Assembly: GCA_937906765.1 (NCBI GenBank)
Contig: CALCUV010000217.1
Span: 1 to 21,742, forward strand
DNA length: 21,742 bases
Source of the DNA: an uncultured Prevotella sp.
GTDB taxonomy: Bacteria; Bacteroidota; Bacteroidia; Bacteroidales; Bacteroidaceae
Direction of reading: 5' to 3'
Part shown: positions 1 through 6,742 of the stretch, piece by piece
Layout of the letters: every line of letters begins with the position of its first letter
How positions within the stretch are numbered: position 1 is the stretch's first letter
Position numbers and translations under genes: made by a program
The notes under the pieces: model-generated
Seen by the model: the letters and a program-made list of their open reading frames with translations, nothing else
Told to the model about the DNA's origin: nothing
Database searches by the model: none

Positions 1-287
1 CCTTGTGTGGAATAATATGTATGTGCACTCCCCCAAAGCGCAGTTGCATTGTCCTCACTCTGCGCAATGATACCATCGGGATGATAATCACCGTCCTGGA
101 AGAAGTGGAAAGGAAGACCAGTAAACGCTTCGTGACCAATAAAGTTTGTCTTGTAACCAGCACCGAACACATAAAGTGCTTCAGCAATGATAAAACAGAT
201 GAGGATAACAATCCAACCGGACTTAATACCCTTGAAGCCCTCAGACTTCTTTGCACCCTTAGGTGCACTAGCATTTGTTGTTGCCAT
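1..287 (-). CDS. MotA/TolQ/ExbB-type proton channel protein, N-terminal part (partial)
   Basis: The minus-strand reading frame starts at ATG 287 and runs off the window start, giving 95 complete codons. The protein opens MATTNASAPKGAKKSEGFKG, a basic, low-complexity cytosolic tail. One transmembrane segment follows at about residues 23-42 (SGWIVILICFIIAEALYVFG). Then comes a soluble, presumably periplasmic stretch rich in H, D, F and Y. Bacteroidota ExbB/TolQ homologues have this arrangement: an Ala/Thr/Lys-rich start, a first helix, and a periplasmic segment before a glycine-rich turn into the long channel helices. Those proteins pair with ExbD and TonB to energise outer-membrane transport. 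The diagnostic channel helices lie outside the window, so the call rests on N-terminal resemblance and is moderate. The leader is A/T-rich with no clear Shine-Dalgarno. Confidence 0.55.
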   Translation of the reverse strand, partial: MATTNASAPKGAKKSEGFKGIKSGWIVILICFIIAEALYVFGAGYKTNFIGHEAFTGLPFHFFQDGDYHPDGIIAQSEDNATALWGSAHTYYSTQ

Positions 288-394
288 TTTGATTTGATTA
301 ATTAAAAAGATTTAAAAATAAATGTTTGTTGATTTTCAGTTTGTTAAATGCAAAACTACTGCAATAAAGCATAGTTTCACTATTTGTCCGTGAG

Positions 395-402
395 CAAAGG
401 TA
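395..402 (-). promoter_or_regulatory. Candidate Bacteroidota -7 element for the exbB-like gene
   Basis: On the minus strand this reads TACCTTTG, a full match to the Bacteroidota -7 consensus TAnnTTTG. It would give a leader of about 100 nt before the start at 287. No convincing TTTG -33 element sits at the usual distance. A second candidate is the -7 box inside the palindrome at 444-459. Confidence 0.35.
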
Positions 403-443
403 CACAAAAATCCTTTAATGAAACTAAATTCTACTATATTTTT

Positions 444-459
444 GCAAAATTAATTTTGC
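444..459. promoter_or_regulatory. Perfect 16-bp palindrome containing back-to-back -7-like boxes
   Basis: GCAAAATTAATTTTGC is its own reverse complement. Each half contains TAATTTTG, which fits TAnnTTTG: positions 451-458 on plus and 445-452 on minus. A further TATTTTTG overlaps it at 437-444 on plus. It could be an operator or a pair of overlapping divergent promoters between the exbB-like gene and ilvE. No -33 TTTG is visible at standard spacing, so function is inferred only from symmetry and position. Confidence 0.35.
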
Positions 460-591
460 TAAGCATGGAAGTCAATACGACTCTTGAATTGGAATTCCGC
501 CTCAAAATTGCCGCTCAAAGTGGTCTCTAAATCAGTTCACAACGTCCCTTGTTCGCCCGCTAAAAATCCATTTCATTTTAAGCGCGTTAGA

Positions 592-675
592 GGGGAGCAA
601 AATTGTATCTCAAATTGTGCACCTTAACCCTCAAAGAATTTTGCTAAAGTTACTTATTGTTTACGCTAAGATAGG
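592..675 (-). repeat. Degenerate 21-bp-period repeat array, copy 1
   Basis: Read on the minus strand from 675 in 21-nt steps, successive units begin CCTATC, AGTAAC (654-634), TGAGGG (633-613) and TGAGAT (612-592). The 33-nt core 630-662 matches the reverse complement of 17778-17810 upstream of leuS at 28 of 33 positions by hand alignment. The array points toward the exbB-like gene, 340 bp away. Confidence 0.5.
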
Positions 676-878
676 TTTTGTAAACGCTTGTCGTTAATGC
701 GCCCAGCAAAGGTCTTATTTCAAGCAGTACGAGTAGCACCGATTCATTGGGCATTCAGCCCTTATTTTAAGGCAAACCTATATCCCTCAAAACGCAATTC
801 TCCATGTACAAAGCAAGTATTTTAAAACTGCAACTCTATTTTTTCGCCTCGAAGCGCTTCCCTTTATATTTAAATGTG

Positions 879-886
879 TATTTTTG
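879..886 (+). promoter_or_regulatory. Candidate -7 element of the ilvE promoter
   Basis: TATTTTTG fits TAnnTTTG and lies 35 nt ahead of the ilvE ATG, giving a leader of about 30 nt. The region where a -33 TTTG is expected (around 856-859) reads GCTT, so only the -7 box is supported. Confidence 0.45.
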
Positions 887-921
887 CCTATTGAATAGGA
901 AACTTAAATAAAAATTAAACT

Positions 922-1944
922 ATGCACAACGAAATTGACTGGGCAAACCTCACCTTTGGTTATATGCCTACCGACTACAACGTACGCTGTTACTACCGCA
1001 ACGGTAAGTGGGGCGAAATCGAAGTTAGCAGTTCTGACACTATCAATATCCACATGGCGGCCACAGCACTTCACTATGGCCAGGAAGCATTTGAAGGTTT
1101 GAAGGCCTTCAGTTGCCCCGACGGCAAAGTGCGTGTATTCCGTTTGGAAGAAAACGCCGCTCGCCTTCAAAGCACTTGCCGTGGCATCATGATGCCTGAA
1201 CTTCCCACCGAACTCTTTGAGGCTATGGTGAAGAAGGTTGTGCGCCTCAACGAACGCTTCCTCCCTCCCTACGAAAGCGGAGCCGCTCTTTACATCCGTC
1301 CTCTCCTTATCGGTACAGGCGCTCAGGTTGGTGTTCGCCCAGCTGAGGAATATTTGTTCATGATTTTCGTTACGCCCGTAGGTCCTTACTTCAAGGGCGG
1401 TTTCAATACCACAAACTACGTCATCGTTCGCGAATTCGACCGCGCAGCTCCCCACGGCACAGGCACATTTAAGGTTGGCGGTAACTATGCAGCCAGTCTC
1501 CGTGCAAACAAGCTCGCTCACGACCTCGGATATTCTTGCGAGTTCTATCTTGATGCGAAGGAAAAGAAATACATTGACGAATGTGGCGCAGCAAACTTCT
1601 TTGGAATTAAGAACAAGACTTACATCACTCCCAAGTCAAGTTCAATTCTTCCCTCTATCACGAACAAGAGCCTCCAGCAATTGGCGCTTGACCTCGGTCT
1701 TCAGGTAGAGTGTCGTCAGATTCCCGTAGAAGAACTCGCTGAAATGGAAGAAGCGGGCGCTTGTGGCACAGCTGCGGTTATCAGTCCTATCGGACGTATC
1801 GACGATTTGGAAGAAAACAAGAGTTATGTGATTGCCAAGGACGGCAAACCCGGACCTATCAGCCAACAACTCTACACGAAATTGCGCAACATCCAATACG
1901 GCATTGAGCCCGACACTCATGGTTGGATTACTATCGTAGATTAA
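922..1944 (+). CDS. ilvE: Branched-chain amino acid aminotransferase
   Basis: A 340-residue, fold-type IV PLP enzyme that transfers amino groups between glutamate and the 2-oxo acids of leucine, isoleucine and valine, in the cytosol. The Schiff-base lysine is K184 in FKVGGNYAASL, the class signature. E220 in IDECGAANFFG matches the conserved glutamate and the loop holding the PLP phosphate. ALHYGQEAFEGLKAF (about 50-63) and RPLLIGTG (about 126-133) are also family hallmarks. Length and motif order match the BCAT II group, which is longer than E. coli IlvE. The ATG follows an A/T-rich leader typical of the phylum. The next gene follows after about 100 bp containing a small hairpin. The gene is intact and no attenuator peptide is seen. 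Confidence 0.95.
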   Translation: MHNEIDWANLTFGYMPTDYNVRCYYRNGKWGEIEVSSSDTINIHMAATALHYGQEAFEGLKAFSCPDGKVRVFRLEENAARLQSTCRGIMMPELPTELFEAMVKKVVRLNERFLPPYESGAALYIRPLLIGTGAQVGVRPAEEYLFMIFVTPVGPYFKGGFNTTNYVIVREFDRAAPHGTGTFKVGGNYAASLRANKLAHDLGYSCEFYLDAKEKKYIDECGAANFFGIKNKTYITPKSSSILPSITNKSLQQLALDLGLQVECRQIPVEELAEMEEAGACGTAAVISPIGRIDDLEENKSYVIAKDGKPGPISQQLYTKLRNIQYGIEPDTHGWITIVD

Positions 1945-1978
1945 TCCGCAACTTAGGGTCTTAATGAAACATCTATGG

Positions 1979-2010
1979 CGAACTGGGGCGTCGAATATCT
2001 CTCCAGTTCG
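1979..2010 (+). terminator. Small hairpin downstream of ilvE
   Basis: CGAACTGG (1979-1986) and CCAGTTCG (2003-2010) form a perfect 8-bp stem with a 16-nt loop, 35 nt after the ilvE stop. The following bases are only mildly T-rich, so it may be a weak or partial terminator, or an RNA-processing structure between ilvE and the lipoprotein gene. Confidence 0.35.
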
Positions 2011-2047
2011 TCATTCCTCTTTAATCGAAAAATCCCCTTACTACTTT

Positions 2048-2941
2048 ATGCGAAAATTCACGTACATCATTTTGGGCAGTTTCGCCCTACTCTTCGCTTT
2101 AGGAAGTTGTGGCAAGTCAGAAAAAGAATTGCTTGCGGAACAACTTAAGGAAAAAGAACGCGAGATTGAAGAACTTAATAAACTTGCCGAGGAAGACAAG
2201 CTCGAAATGGAAAGACAGTATGCTGAATTCGCCGAACAGTATGCTGAACTCAAGAAGTCCGTTCAAAACGACTCCATTATCGCATTGCTCGACAAGGAAC
2301 AGAAGCGCGCAGAGAAGTTGCTCAAGGAACTCAAAAACGTTAAGGCAACAAGTTCTGCCGAAATTTTGCGTTTGAAAAACGAACTCGCTACGGTGCGTGC
2401 CGTTCTCAAGGACTATATTCGCCAAGTTGACTCCCTGCAACGCATTAACATTTCACTTACAAGCGAACGCGACCAAGCCCTTGCTGAAGCCGAACGCACA
2501 CGTAAGGAGAAAGTGTTAATTGATGAGCAACGCGAGCAGTTGAAGGAGAAAGTGGAGATTGCTTCTCAGCTTAACGCAACAAACGTTGTGGTTTCTCCCT
2601 TAAAGAAAAACGGTAAGACGGCCAAGAAATCGAAAGACATCAAAACCTTCTCCATTGACTTTACCGTAACTCGCAATGTTACCGCACAGACTGGTAATCG
2701 CATGGCTTACGTACGCCTAATGAAGCCCAACAATCAGATTGTGAATGCTATGGGTCAGTTTACTTATGAAAACCGCAGCATTGAATATTCTGCCGCAAAG
2801 GCAATTGAATACGACGGTTCGGAACTTCATCTCCAACTTTACGTGCCTGTTCAAGAATATCTCACTGCTGGAACTTACCAAGCGTACATCTTTATCGATG
2901 GTAATATGATTGGTCAGGGAAGTGTAACGCTTAAAAAGTAG
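2048..2941 (+). CDS. Coiled-coil lipoprotein of unknown function
   Basis: I do not recognise a named family. The protein has 297 residues from ATG 2048. This start is preferred over the upstream in-frame ATG at 1964 because it places a lipoprotein signal at the N-terminus: MRKF, a hydrophobic core, and the lipobox LGSC with Cys21 as the lipidated residue. Residues about 24-175 are almost continuous heptad-like helix rich in E, K and L, so a long coiled coil is expected. A basic linker with KKNGKTAKKSKDIK (about 187-200) follows. The last roughly 100 residues look beta-rich (FSIDFTVTRN, LHLQLYVPVQEYL, YQAYIFIDG). The layout suggests an envelope tether or scaffold with a folded C-terminal domain. 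The stop is only 3 bp before the next start, so the two genes are probably translationally coupled. Confidence 0.75.
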   Translation: MRKFTYIILGSFALLFALGSCGKSEKELLAEQLKEKEREIEELNKLAEEDKLEMERQYAEFAEQYAELKKSVQNDSIIALLDKEQKRAEKLLKELKNVKATSSAEILRLKNELATVRAVLKDYIRQVDSLQRINISLTSERDQALAEAERTRKEKVLIDEQREQLKEKVEIASQLNATNVVVSPLKKNGKTAKKSKDIKTFSIDFTVTRNVTAQTGNRMAYVRLMKPNNQIVNAMGQFTYENRSIEYSAAKAIEYDGSELHLQLYVPVQEYLTAGTYQAYIFIDGNMIGQGSVTLKK

Positions 2942-2944
2942 GGC

Positions 2945-3118
2945 ATGCTTCCTAAAGACCCCATGATTCTTTTCGGTTACATCAATATGAAACTGAGAGA
3001 CCAATATCCTTCGCTTGACGAACTCTGTCAGGCGGAGGATATTGACACTAATTGGTTATTAGAGCAACTGGGCGCCGTAGGGTTTGAATACTCTGCTGAA
3101 CACAACAAATTCTGGTAA
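2945..3118 (+). CDS. DUF4250 family small protein
   Basis: A 57-residue ORF beginning MLPKDPMILFGYINMKLRDQ and ending EHNKFW. The start MLPKDP, the segment INMKLRDQYPSLDELC, and the late FEYSAEHNKF match my recollection of DUF4250, a family of roughly 60-residue bacterial proteins of unknown function. Those typically read MLPKDP.IL.S..N.KLRD. followed by a small helical part and Y(D/S)...NQF. No signal peptide or membrane segment is present, so it should be cytosolic. It starts 3 bp after the lipoprotein stop. The ORF is easily missed because of its length, but conserved motifs at both ends argue that it is real. Function unknown. Confidence 0.8.
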   Translation: MLPKDPMILFGYINMKLRDQYPSLDELCQAEDIDTNWLLEQLGAVGFEYSAEHNKFW

Positions 3119-3202
3119 TTCCGCAAGGTCACCATTCAATCCTGCCCCTTCGCTCAAGTCATGCCTCATTATCCATTACGAAAATTCGCTCCCCGCGTTC
3201 CC

Positions 3203-3598
3203 ATGTTTCGCTACCCATTTTCCTTAGTCTGCATTGCGCTCATCCTCATTCTTTGCTTTTGTCATCCCTCTGCCATCCCCGTGAAACTCCCTTCAGTGCT
3301 GGGGTTAGACAAGATTGCTCATTTCATTATGTACGTAGGCACGTGCAGTGTGATTTGGACAGAATATCTACTTCGCCACTCCCGCATTCATTACGCTCGC
3401 ACCCTCTTGTTTGCCGTAATCGCCCCCATCGCCCTAAGTGGCGCCATTGAGATAACACAGGGCGCTATGACAGACTTTCGCGGCGCCGATATTTACGATT
3501 TTTATGCCAACACGGCGGGAGTTCTCACCGCCCTTCTCGTACCTTATGGATGGTGGTTAAGTCATAAGGAAATTGATAAAACGAAAGAGGAAAAATAA
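3203..3598 (+). CDS. VanZ-like family membrane protein
   Basis: A 131-residue integral membrane protein with about four hydrophobic segments: roughly residues 5-21 (FSLVCIALILILCFC), 37-52, 60-80 and 100-117. The signature LDKIAHFIMYVG (about 33-44) and the later IEITQGAMTDFRGADIYDFYANTAGVLTALLV are the conserved VanZ-like blocks: a D-K-x-x-H-F helix start, and E-x-x-Q...R..D..D...N..G. VanZ confers low-level teicoplanin resistance in vanA clusters. Chromosomal homologues are of unknown function and there is no van context here, so resistance should not be inferred. An in-frame ATG at 3161 would add 14 residues. ATG 3203 is preferred because it places MFRYP directly before the first helix, as in relatives. 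Confidence 0.8.
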   Translation: MFRYPFSLVCIALILILCFCHPSAIPVKLPSVLGLDKIAHFIMYVGTCSVIWTEYLLRHSRIHYARTLLFAVIAPIALSGAIEITQGAMTDFRGADIYDFYANTAGVLTALLVPYGWWLSHKEIDKTKEEK

Positions 3599-3663
3599 AG
3601 TAACAAACAATCTGAATTAATAGTAATAGAATTTAAATTAAGAGTAACAGAATTTGAATTGTT
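3599..3663 (+). repeat. 21-bp-period tandem repeat upstream of DUF3822
   Basis: Three units begin AGTAAC (3599), AGTAAT (3622) and AGTAAC (3643), with lengths 23, 21 and 21 bp. The second and third share AGTAAyAGAATTTrAATT. Position 3643-3669 also aligns with 17786-17812 upstream of leuS at 21 of 27 bases. The array ends about 79 bp before the DUF3822 start and runs in the same direction. Confidence 0.65.
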
Positions 3664-3741
3664 TGTGACTCTCTTTTGCCTATTATTGATATAAGAATAA
3701 CAACAAGGGTTATCGTATCGCCTATCTCATATTTGCCCTCG

Positions 3742-4524
3742 ATGCTTACACTTCGAATCTCCCCCACAACGCTCTCTGCCGCTTGCCTCGAACAGGGCAA
3801 GCCCTTTGCATTTGCCCCCATTCCGCTTCAGTCTCATCGTTCGCTGATTGCCAACCTTCAAGATGCGGTTTCTACGAATCCCGTGCTCAGAGATAGGAGT
3901 GAGACGGAGACAACTCAGGTGCTCGTGGTGGGCAATGTCACACCCATTCCCTTGGCTGACTTTCAGGAGGAAGACTGCGACGCTTTTTATGATTATTGCT
4001 TCAAACCCTCGGTGCCGCATCGCGTATTCTATGATGTCCTTCCCTCAGCCAATCTCATGTTGGTCTTTGGTTTGCCCGAAAGCACCTGTAAGGCGATTGA
4101 GGAAGCGTTAGGCGAGGTGCACTATGTCTCGGCTTTGACTCCCGTGTTGAGACAGTTTGTGCAAAAATCCACTCAGTCGGTCGGCACACAATTATATATT
4201 TACGCCCATGAGAAGGCGGTTGACATGACTTTGCTGGACAATGGGCGCATGCTCATTATGAATTCCTACGAGGTGGCATCTGCTGCCGACGCCGCCTATT
4301 ATGCGTTTAACATCATCAACCACCACGGACTGAAAGCCCAAGACACGCACGTTCATATTGCGGGTAGTGCAGACTTACGCAATCCCTTGATTGCAGAACT
4401 CTCAAAATTCGCACCTCAAACGTTGCCCATCCTGCCCTCAATGGATTTTATGCACCACGAGATTTCTTCTACAGAAGGCATGACCTATGACATTATGACC
4501 TTCTTGTTAGGCAAAAAGAAATAA
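3742..4524 (+). CDS. DUF3822 family protein
   Basis: A 260-residue protein placed in DUF3822, a Bacteroidota family of unknown function often found directly before rsmD, as here. Start ATG 3742 gives MLTLRISPTTLSAACLEQGK, matching the family opening of a short beta strand, L-x-I/L-R-I/L-S, then a second strand. The longer frame from 3676 would need a TTG codon and is rejected. Visible features are an N-terminal alternating beta/helix region, FYDVLPSANLMLVFGLPEST near the middle, QLYIYAHEKAVDMTLLDNGRMLIMNSYEVAS (about 149-179), and a C-terminal helix. The two-half layout with LYIYAHEKAVDMTLLDNGRM resembles an actin-like (ASKHA) fold, which is an inference. No signal peptide or membrane segment. 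Confidence 0.8.
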   Translation: MLTLRISPTTLSAACLEQGKPFAFAPIPLQSHRSLIANLQDAVSTNPVLRDRSETETTQVLVVGNVTPIPLADFQEEDCDAFYDYCFKPSVPHRVFYDVLPSANLMLVFGLPESTCKAIEEALGEVHYVSALTPVLRQFVQKSTQSVGTQLYIYAHEKAVDMTLLDNGRMLIMNSYEVASAADAAYYAFNIINHHGLKAQDTHVHIAGSADLRNPLIAELSKFAPQTLPILPSMDFMHHEISSTEGMTYDIMTFLLGKKK

Positions 4525-4634
4525 TCCCTAAAGGGGGATGCACAGGTGCCACCCACAGAGGACCATACCTCATGCCCGACAATTCAGATACGACTTTCGC
4601 CCCCTCTTTTCTCTCATCTTTAGTTCTTTTCACC

Positions 4635-5201
4635 ATGCGTATCATCACTGGACTCTATAAGGGGAAACACTTTGAAATTCCCCGCACGTTTAAAGCGCGT
4701 CCCACAACGGACTTTGCGAAAGAAAACCTCTTCAATGTGCTTCGCGCCTACCTTGATTTCGAAGACCTCAAGGCGCTTGACCTTTTCGGTGGCACTGGCA
4801 GCATTACGCTCGAACTCCTTTCGCGAGGTTGCGGCCACGTAACTACGGTTGAGAAAGACCGTAAGCACTTCTCGTTTATCTTAGAGTGTATCAAGTCGCT
4901 CAAAACGCCGGCCGCTCATCCCCTTTGCGGAGATGCACTGAGATTTATTGAACGTAGCAAGGAACCTTTCGACTTCATTTTTGCCGATCCGCCTTATGCG
5001 CTTCCCGAACTCGGAGAGTTGCCCGAACGAGTGATGAACAGCGGACTCGTCACGGAAGATACGCTATTTGTACTGGAACATGGCAAGAATTTTGACTTCT
5101 CTGACCGTCCCGATTTCTTGGAACACCGCGCTTATGGTAGTGTGAATTTCTCCTTCTTCCGCAAACGGAAGGTGACGGAAGGCGAAGACGCGCAAGAATA
5201 A
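4635..5201 (+). CDS. rsmD: 16S rRNA (guanine(966)-N(2))-methyltransferase RsmD
   Basis: A 188-residue class I SAM-dependent methyltransferase that methylates G966 (E. coli numbering) of 16S rRNA during 30S assembly. MRIITGLYKGKHFEIP is the family start, so ATG 4635 is chosen over an in-frame ATG at 4572. ARPTTDFAKENLFNVL (21-36) is the conserved RNA/substrate region. DLFGGTGSITLELLSRG (49-65) is the glycine-rich SAM loop. VEKD (72-75) contains the acidic residue that binds the ribose. ADPPY (117-121) is the N-methyltransferase catalytic motif IV. The C-terminus KRKVTEGEDAQE is short and charged. The TAA stop overlaps the first base of the terminator stem. Last gene of the plus-strand run from ilvE. 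Confidence 0.95.
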   Translation: MRIITGLYKGKHFEIPRTFKARPTTDFAKENLFNVLRAYLDFEDLKALDLFGGTGSITLELLSRGCGHVTTVEKDRKHFSFILECIKSLKTPAAHPLCGDALRFIERSKEPFDFIFADPPYALPELGELPERVMNSGLVTEDTLFVLEHGKNFDFSDRPDFLEHRAYGSVNFSFFRKRKVTEGEDAQE

Positions 5202-5245
5202 AAAAGTGGAGACTACTCAAACCTTATGAGTAGTCTCCACTTTTT
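5201..5245. terminator. Bidirectional intrinsic terminator between rsmD and dacB
   Basis: A 19-bp perfect inverted repeat spans 5201-5219 and 5227-5245 with a 7-nt loop (AACCTTA). The stem carries A5 on its left edge and T5 on its right edge, so it can act as a U-tailed terminator on either strand. It lies exactly between convergent rsmD and dacB. Confidence 0.92.
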
Positions 5246-5279
5246 ATAGTATCCACAAATTGTTCTTACAGCTTGATGC

Positions 5280-6560
5280 CTATTCTTCGAAATTATAAAC
5301 CTCAGTCTTCACTGGTTCGTCCGTGGGTGCGGGGTTCTCGATAGTGTCTGTGGGTTCCTCAATAATGTCTATAGGTTCCTCAACAATGGGCCAACCTGAA
5401 GTAAGCGCATCCAGCACTTTGTCTTGAAAAGCTCGCCCATGCGATGCACGGATTAAGCCTTGATTGAAAATCACAAAGCAAAGTGTGTGACCATGTGCCG
5501 TTGTGCAATAACCAGCAAGCGTACTGACGCCCGTAACTGAACCCGTTTTAGCACGCACATTACCTTCGGCGGGCGTGAGTTGCATGCGCTTCTTCAGCGT
5601 TCCGTCAATGCCTGCAATGGGAAGCACCTCGTAAAGCAGGCGTCGCACTTTGGAATTTGCATAAGCATAGCGCAACAACTTAAGGAAGAGTTGGGGAGTG
5701 GCGTAATTATATAATGAGAGTCCACTTCCGTCAGCAATGCGATAATGTTTAGAATTGAGTCCTTGCTGATCAATAAAATCGTTGATGAGTTTCACAGCGT
5801 CGTCGGCCGTTGCCTTGGGTTTCTGAGAAAGTGCCGCAATCTGATAAAAGACCGCCTCTGCACAAAGGTTATCACTCTCTTTCATCATGGGGCGCATCAC
5901 TTCCTTTATGGGGCGTCTGTGTTCGGCCACGAGTTCTGCCGTTTCGGGAAGAGGGCGTGAGAGTGTGCGACCTTTAAATTGGATTTCTGCCTTGCGAAGT
6001 AAGTTGCGGAAGGGTTTTGAAAACGCTAATTTTCCATCCAAATACAGAGGGCGAATCAACTTATCATCATCGTCCCAACACCATCCCGCTCCGCGCGAAA
6101 GGGTATCCTTCATGGTCATATCAAGCAAGAGATTGCCCTGAATGGAAGTGATGCCACGCTTGCTGATTTCCGAAATCATCGCCTCAAGGTCGGCACTATT
6201 CAGCAGGGGATCAAATCCCGCACGAACGATAACGTCACCTTTGAAGATTGTTCCTTCTTGAGTGCCGTCAAGGTAAAGTTTGGTGGAAAAATGGTGGTCT
6301 GTGCCGAGCAGGGAAAGTGCGGCAACCGACGTCACAACTTTCTGACACGACGCTGGGCGCATCAGTTGCAACTCGTTATGGGAGAAAAGCAAGGTGTCAT
6401 CGGAAATGTCATACACACACATTGCCATTTGCGAATGCCTGAGTAAGGAATCGCCAAGCAAGTGGTCAAGGCGACGCACGATTTCTATGCTCAAGCTGTC
6501 TGAGGCTTGAAGCGGAAGAACAAGAAGGGGTAATACATAAAAAAGAATGCGCTTCAGCAT
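5280..6560 (-). CDS. dacB: D-alanyl-D-alanine carboxypeptidase/endopeptidase, PBP4 type (peptidase S13)
   Basis: A 426-residue periplasmic penicillin-binding protein that cleaves the terminal D-Ala or D-Ala-mDAP cross-links of peptidoglycan. Start ATG 6560 gives MLKRILFYVLPLLVLPLQAS, a clean signal peptide; an upstream ATG at 6596 would put 12 polar residues ahead of it. All three active-site motifs are present: S71-x-x-K74 in PASCQKV, S229-D-N231, and K338-T-G340 in RAKTGSVTG. The spacing between the first two reflects the inserted domains of the S13 family. The C-terminus ends in an acidic, proline-rich tail built of imperfect heptapeptides (I-x-E-E-P-x-D), which is not part of the catalytic fold. 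Monocistronic, with a likely -7 element at 6622-6629. Confidence 0.93.
   Translation of the reverse strand: MLKRILFYVLPLLVLPLQASDSLSIEIVRRLDHLLGDSLLRHSQMAMCVYDISDDTLLFSHNELQLMRPASCQKVVTSVAALSLLGTDHHFSTKLYLDGTQEGTIFKGDVIVRAGFDPLLNSADLEAMISEISKRGITSIQGNLLLDMTMKDTLSRGAGWCWDDDDKLIRPLYLDGKLAFSKPFRNLLRKAEIQFKGRTLSRPLPETAELVAEHRRPIKEVMRPMMKESDNLCAEAVFYQIAALSQKPKATADDAVKLINDFIDQQGLNSKHYRIADGSGLSLYNYATPQLFLKLLRYAYANSKVRRLLYEVLPIAGIDGTLKKRMQLTPAEGNVRAKTGSVTGVSTLAGYCTTAHGHTLCFVIFNQGLIRASHGRAFQDKVLDALTSGWPIVEEPIDIIEEPTDTIENPAPTDEPVKTEVYNFEE
5325..5388 (-). repeat. 21-bp coding repeats in the dacB 3' end
   Basis: GGTTCCTCAATAATG (5353-5367) recurs with one change as GGTTCCTCAACAATG (5374-5388), exactly 21 bp apart. 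A weaker third unit lies just before. On the coding strand these encode the heptads VEEPIDI, IEEPTDT and IENPAPT, so copy-number change would keep the reading frame. Confidence 0.6.
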
Positions 6561-6621
6561 AATCGTTTCGTTTTGTTGTGTTGTGAAAATCCCCAAATGT
6601 GAAAAAGGGGTTAGGAAACCA

Positions 6622-6629
6622 CAAATTTA
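6622..6629 (-). promoter_or_regulatory. Candidate -7 element of the dacB promoter
   Basis: Minus-strand TAAATTTG fits TAnnTTTG. It would start a transcript about 55 nt before the dacB ATG at 6560. No good TTTG -33 element is seen at standard spacing. Confidence 0.4.
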
Positions 6630-6742
6630 ATGAATCTTTTGGAGGAAAACGAACCTTTACCTCAGATTTTAGGTACTTAAAAGCAGAATCTCATGCGGGT
6701 TTCAGCGCGCCTTTATTTGCTTATAAATTCTACCAACTTTTA

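Larger units (their letters stand above)
288..921. other. Divergent intergenic region between exbB-like gene and ilvE
   Basis: This 634-bp stretch is A/T-rich, with stops in all frames and no credible ORF. It holds candidate promoters for both flanking genes (395-402 minus, 879-886 plus), a perfect 16-bp palindrome at 444-459, and a degenerate 21-bp-period array at 592-675. I see no tRNA, riboswitch or strong terminator. A weak GGGC-attca-GCCC hairpin lies near 749-761 and is not convincing. Confidence 0.6.

Noticed and set aside
749..761. GGGC-attca-GCCC hairpin followed by TTATTTT as a terminator
   Set aside because: A four-base-pair stem is too weak, and no gene ends nearby.
904..1521. 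205-codon minus-strand ORF over ilvE
   Set aside because: Antisense to ilvE, with Cys/His-rich nonsense composition and no family resemblance.
3203..3598. VanZ-like gene as a glycopeptide-resistance gene
   Set aside because: Only the broad VanZ-like family is supported. No vanA-type cluster is present and the organism is Gram-negative.
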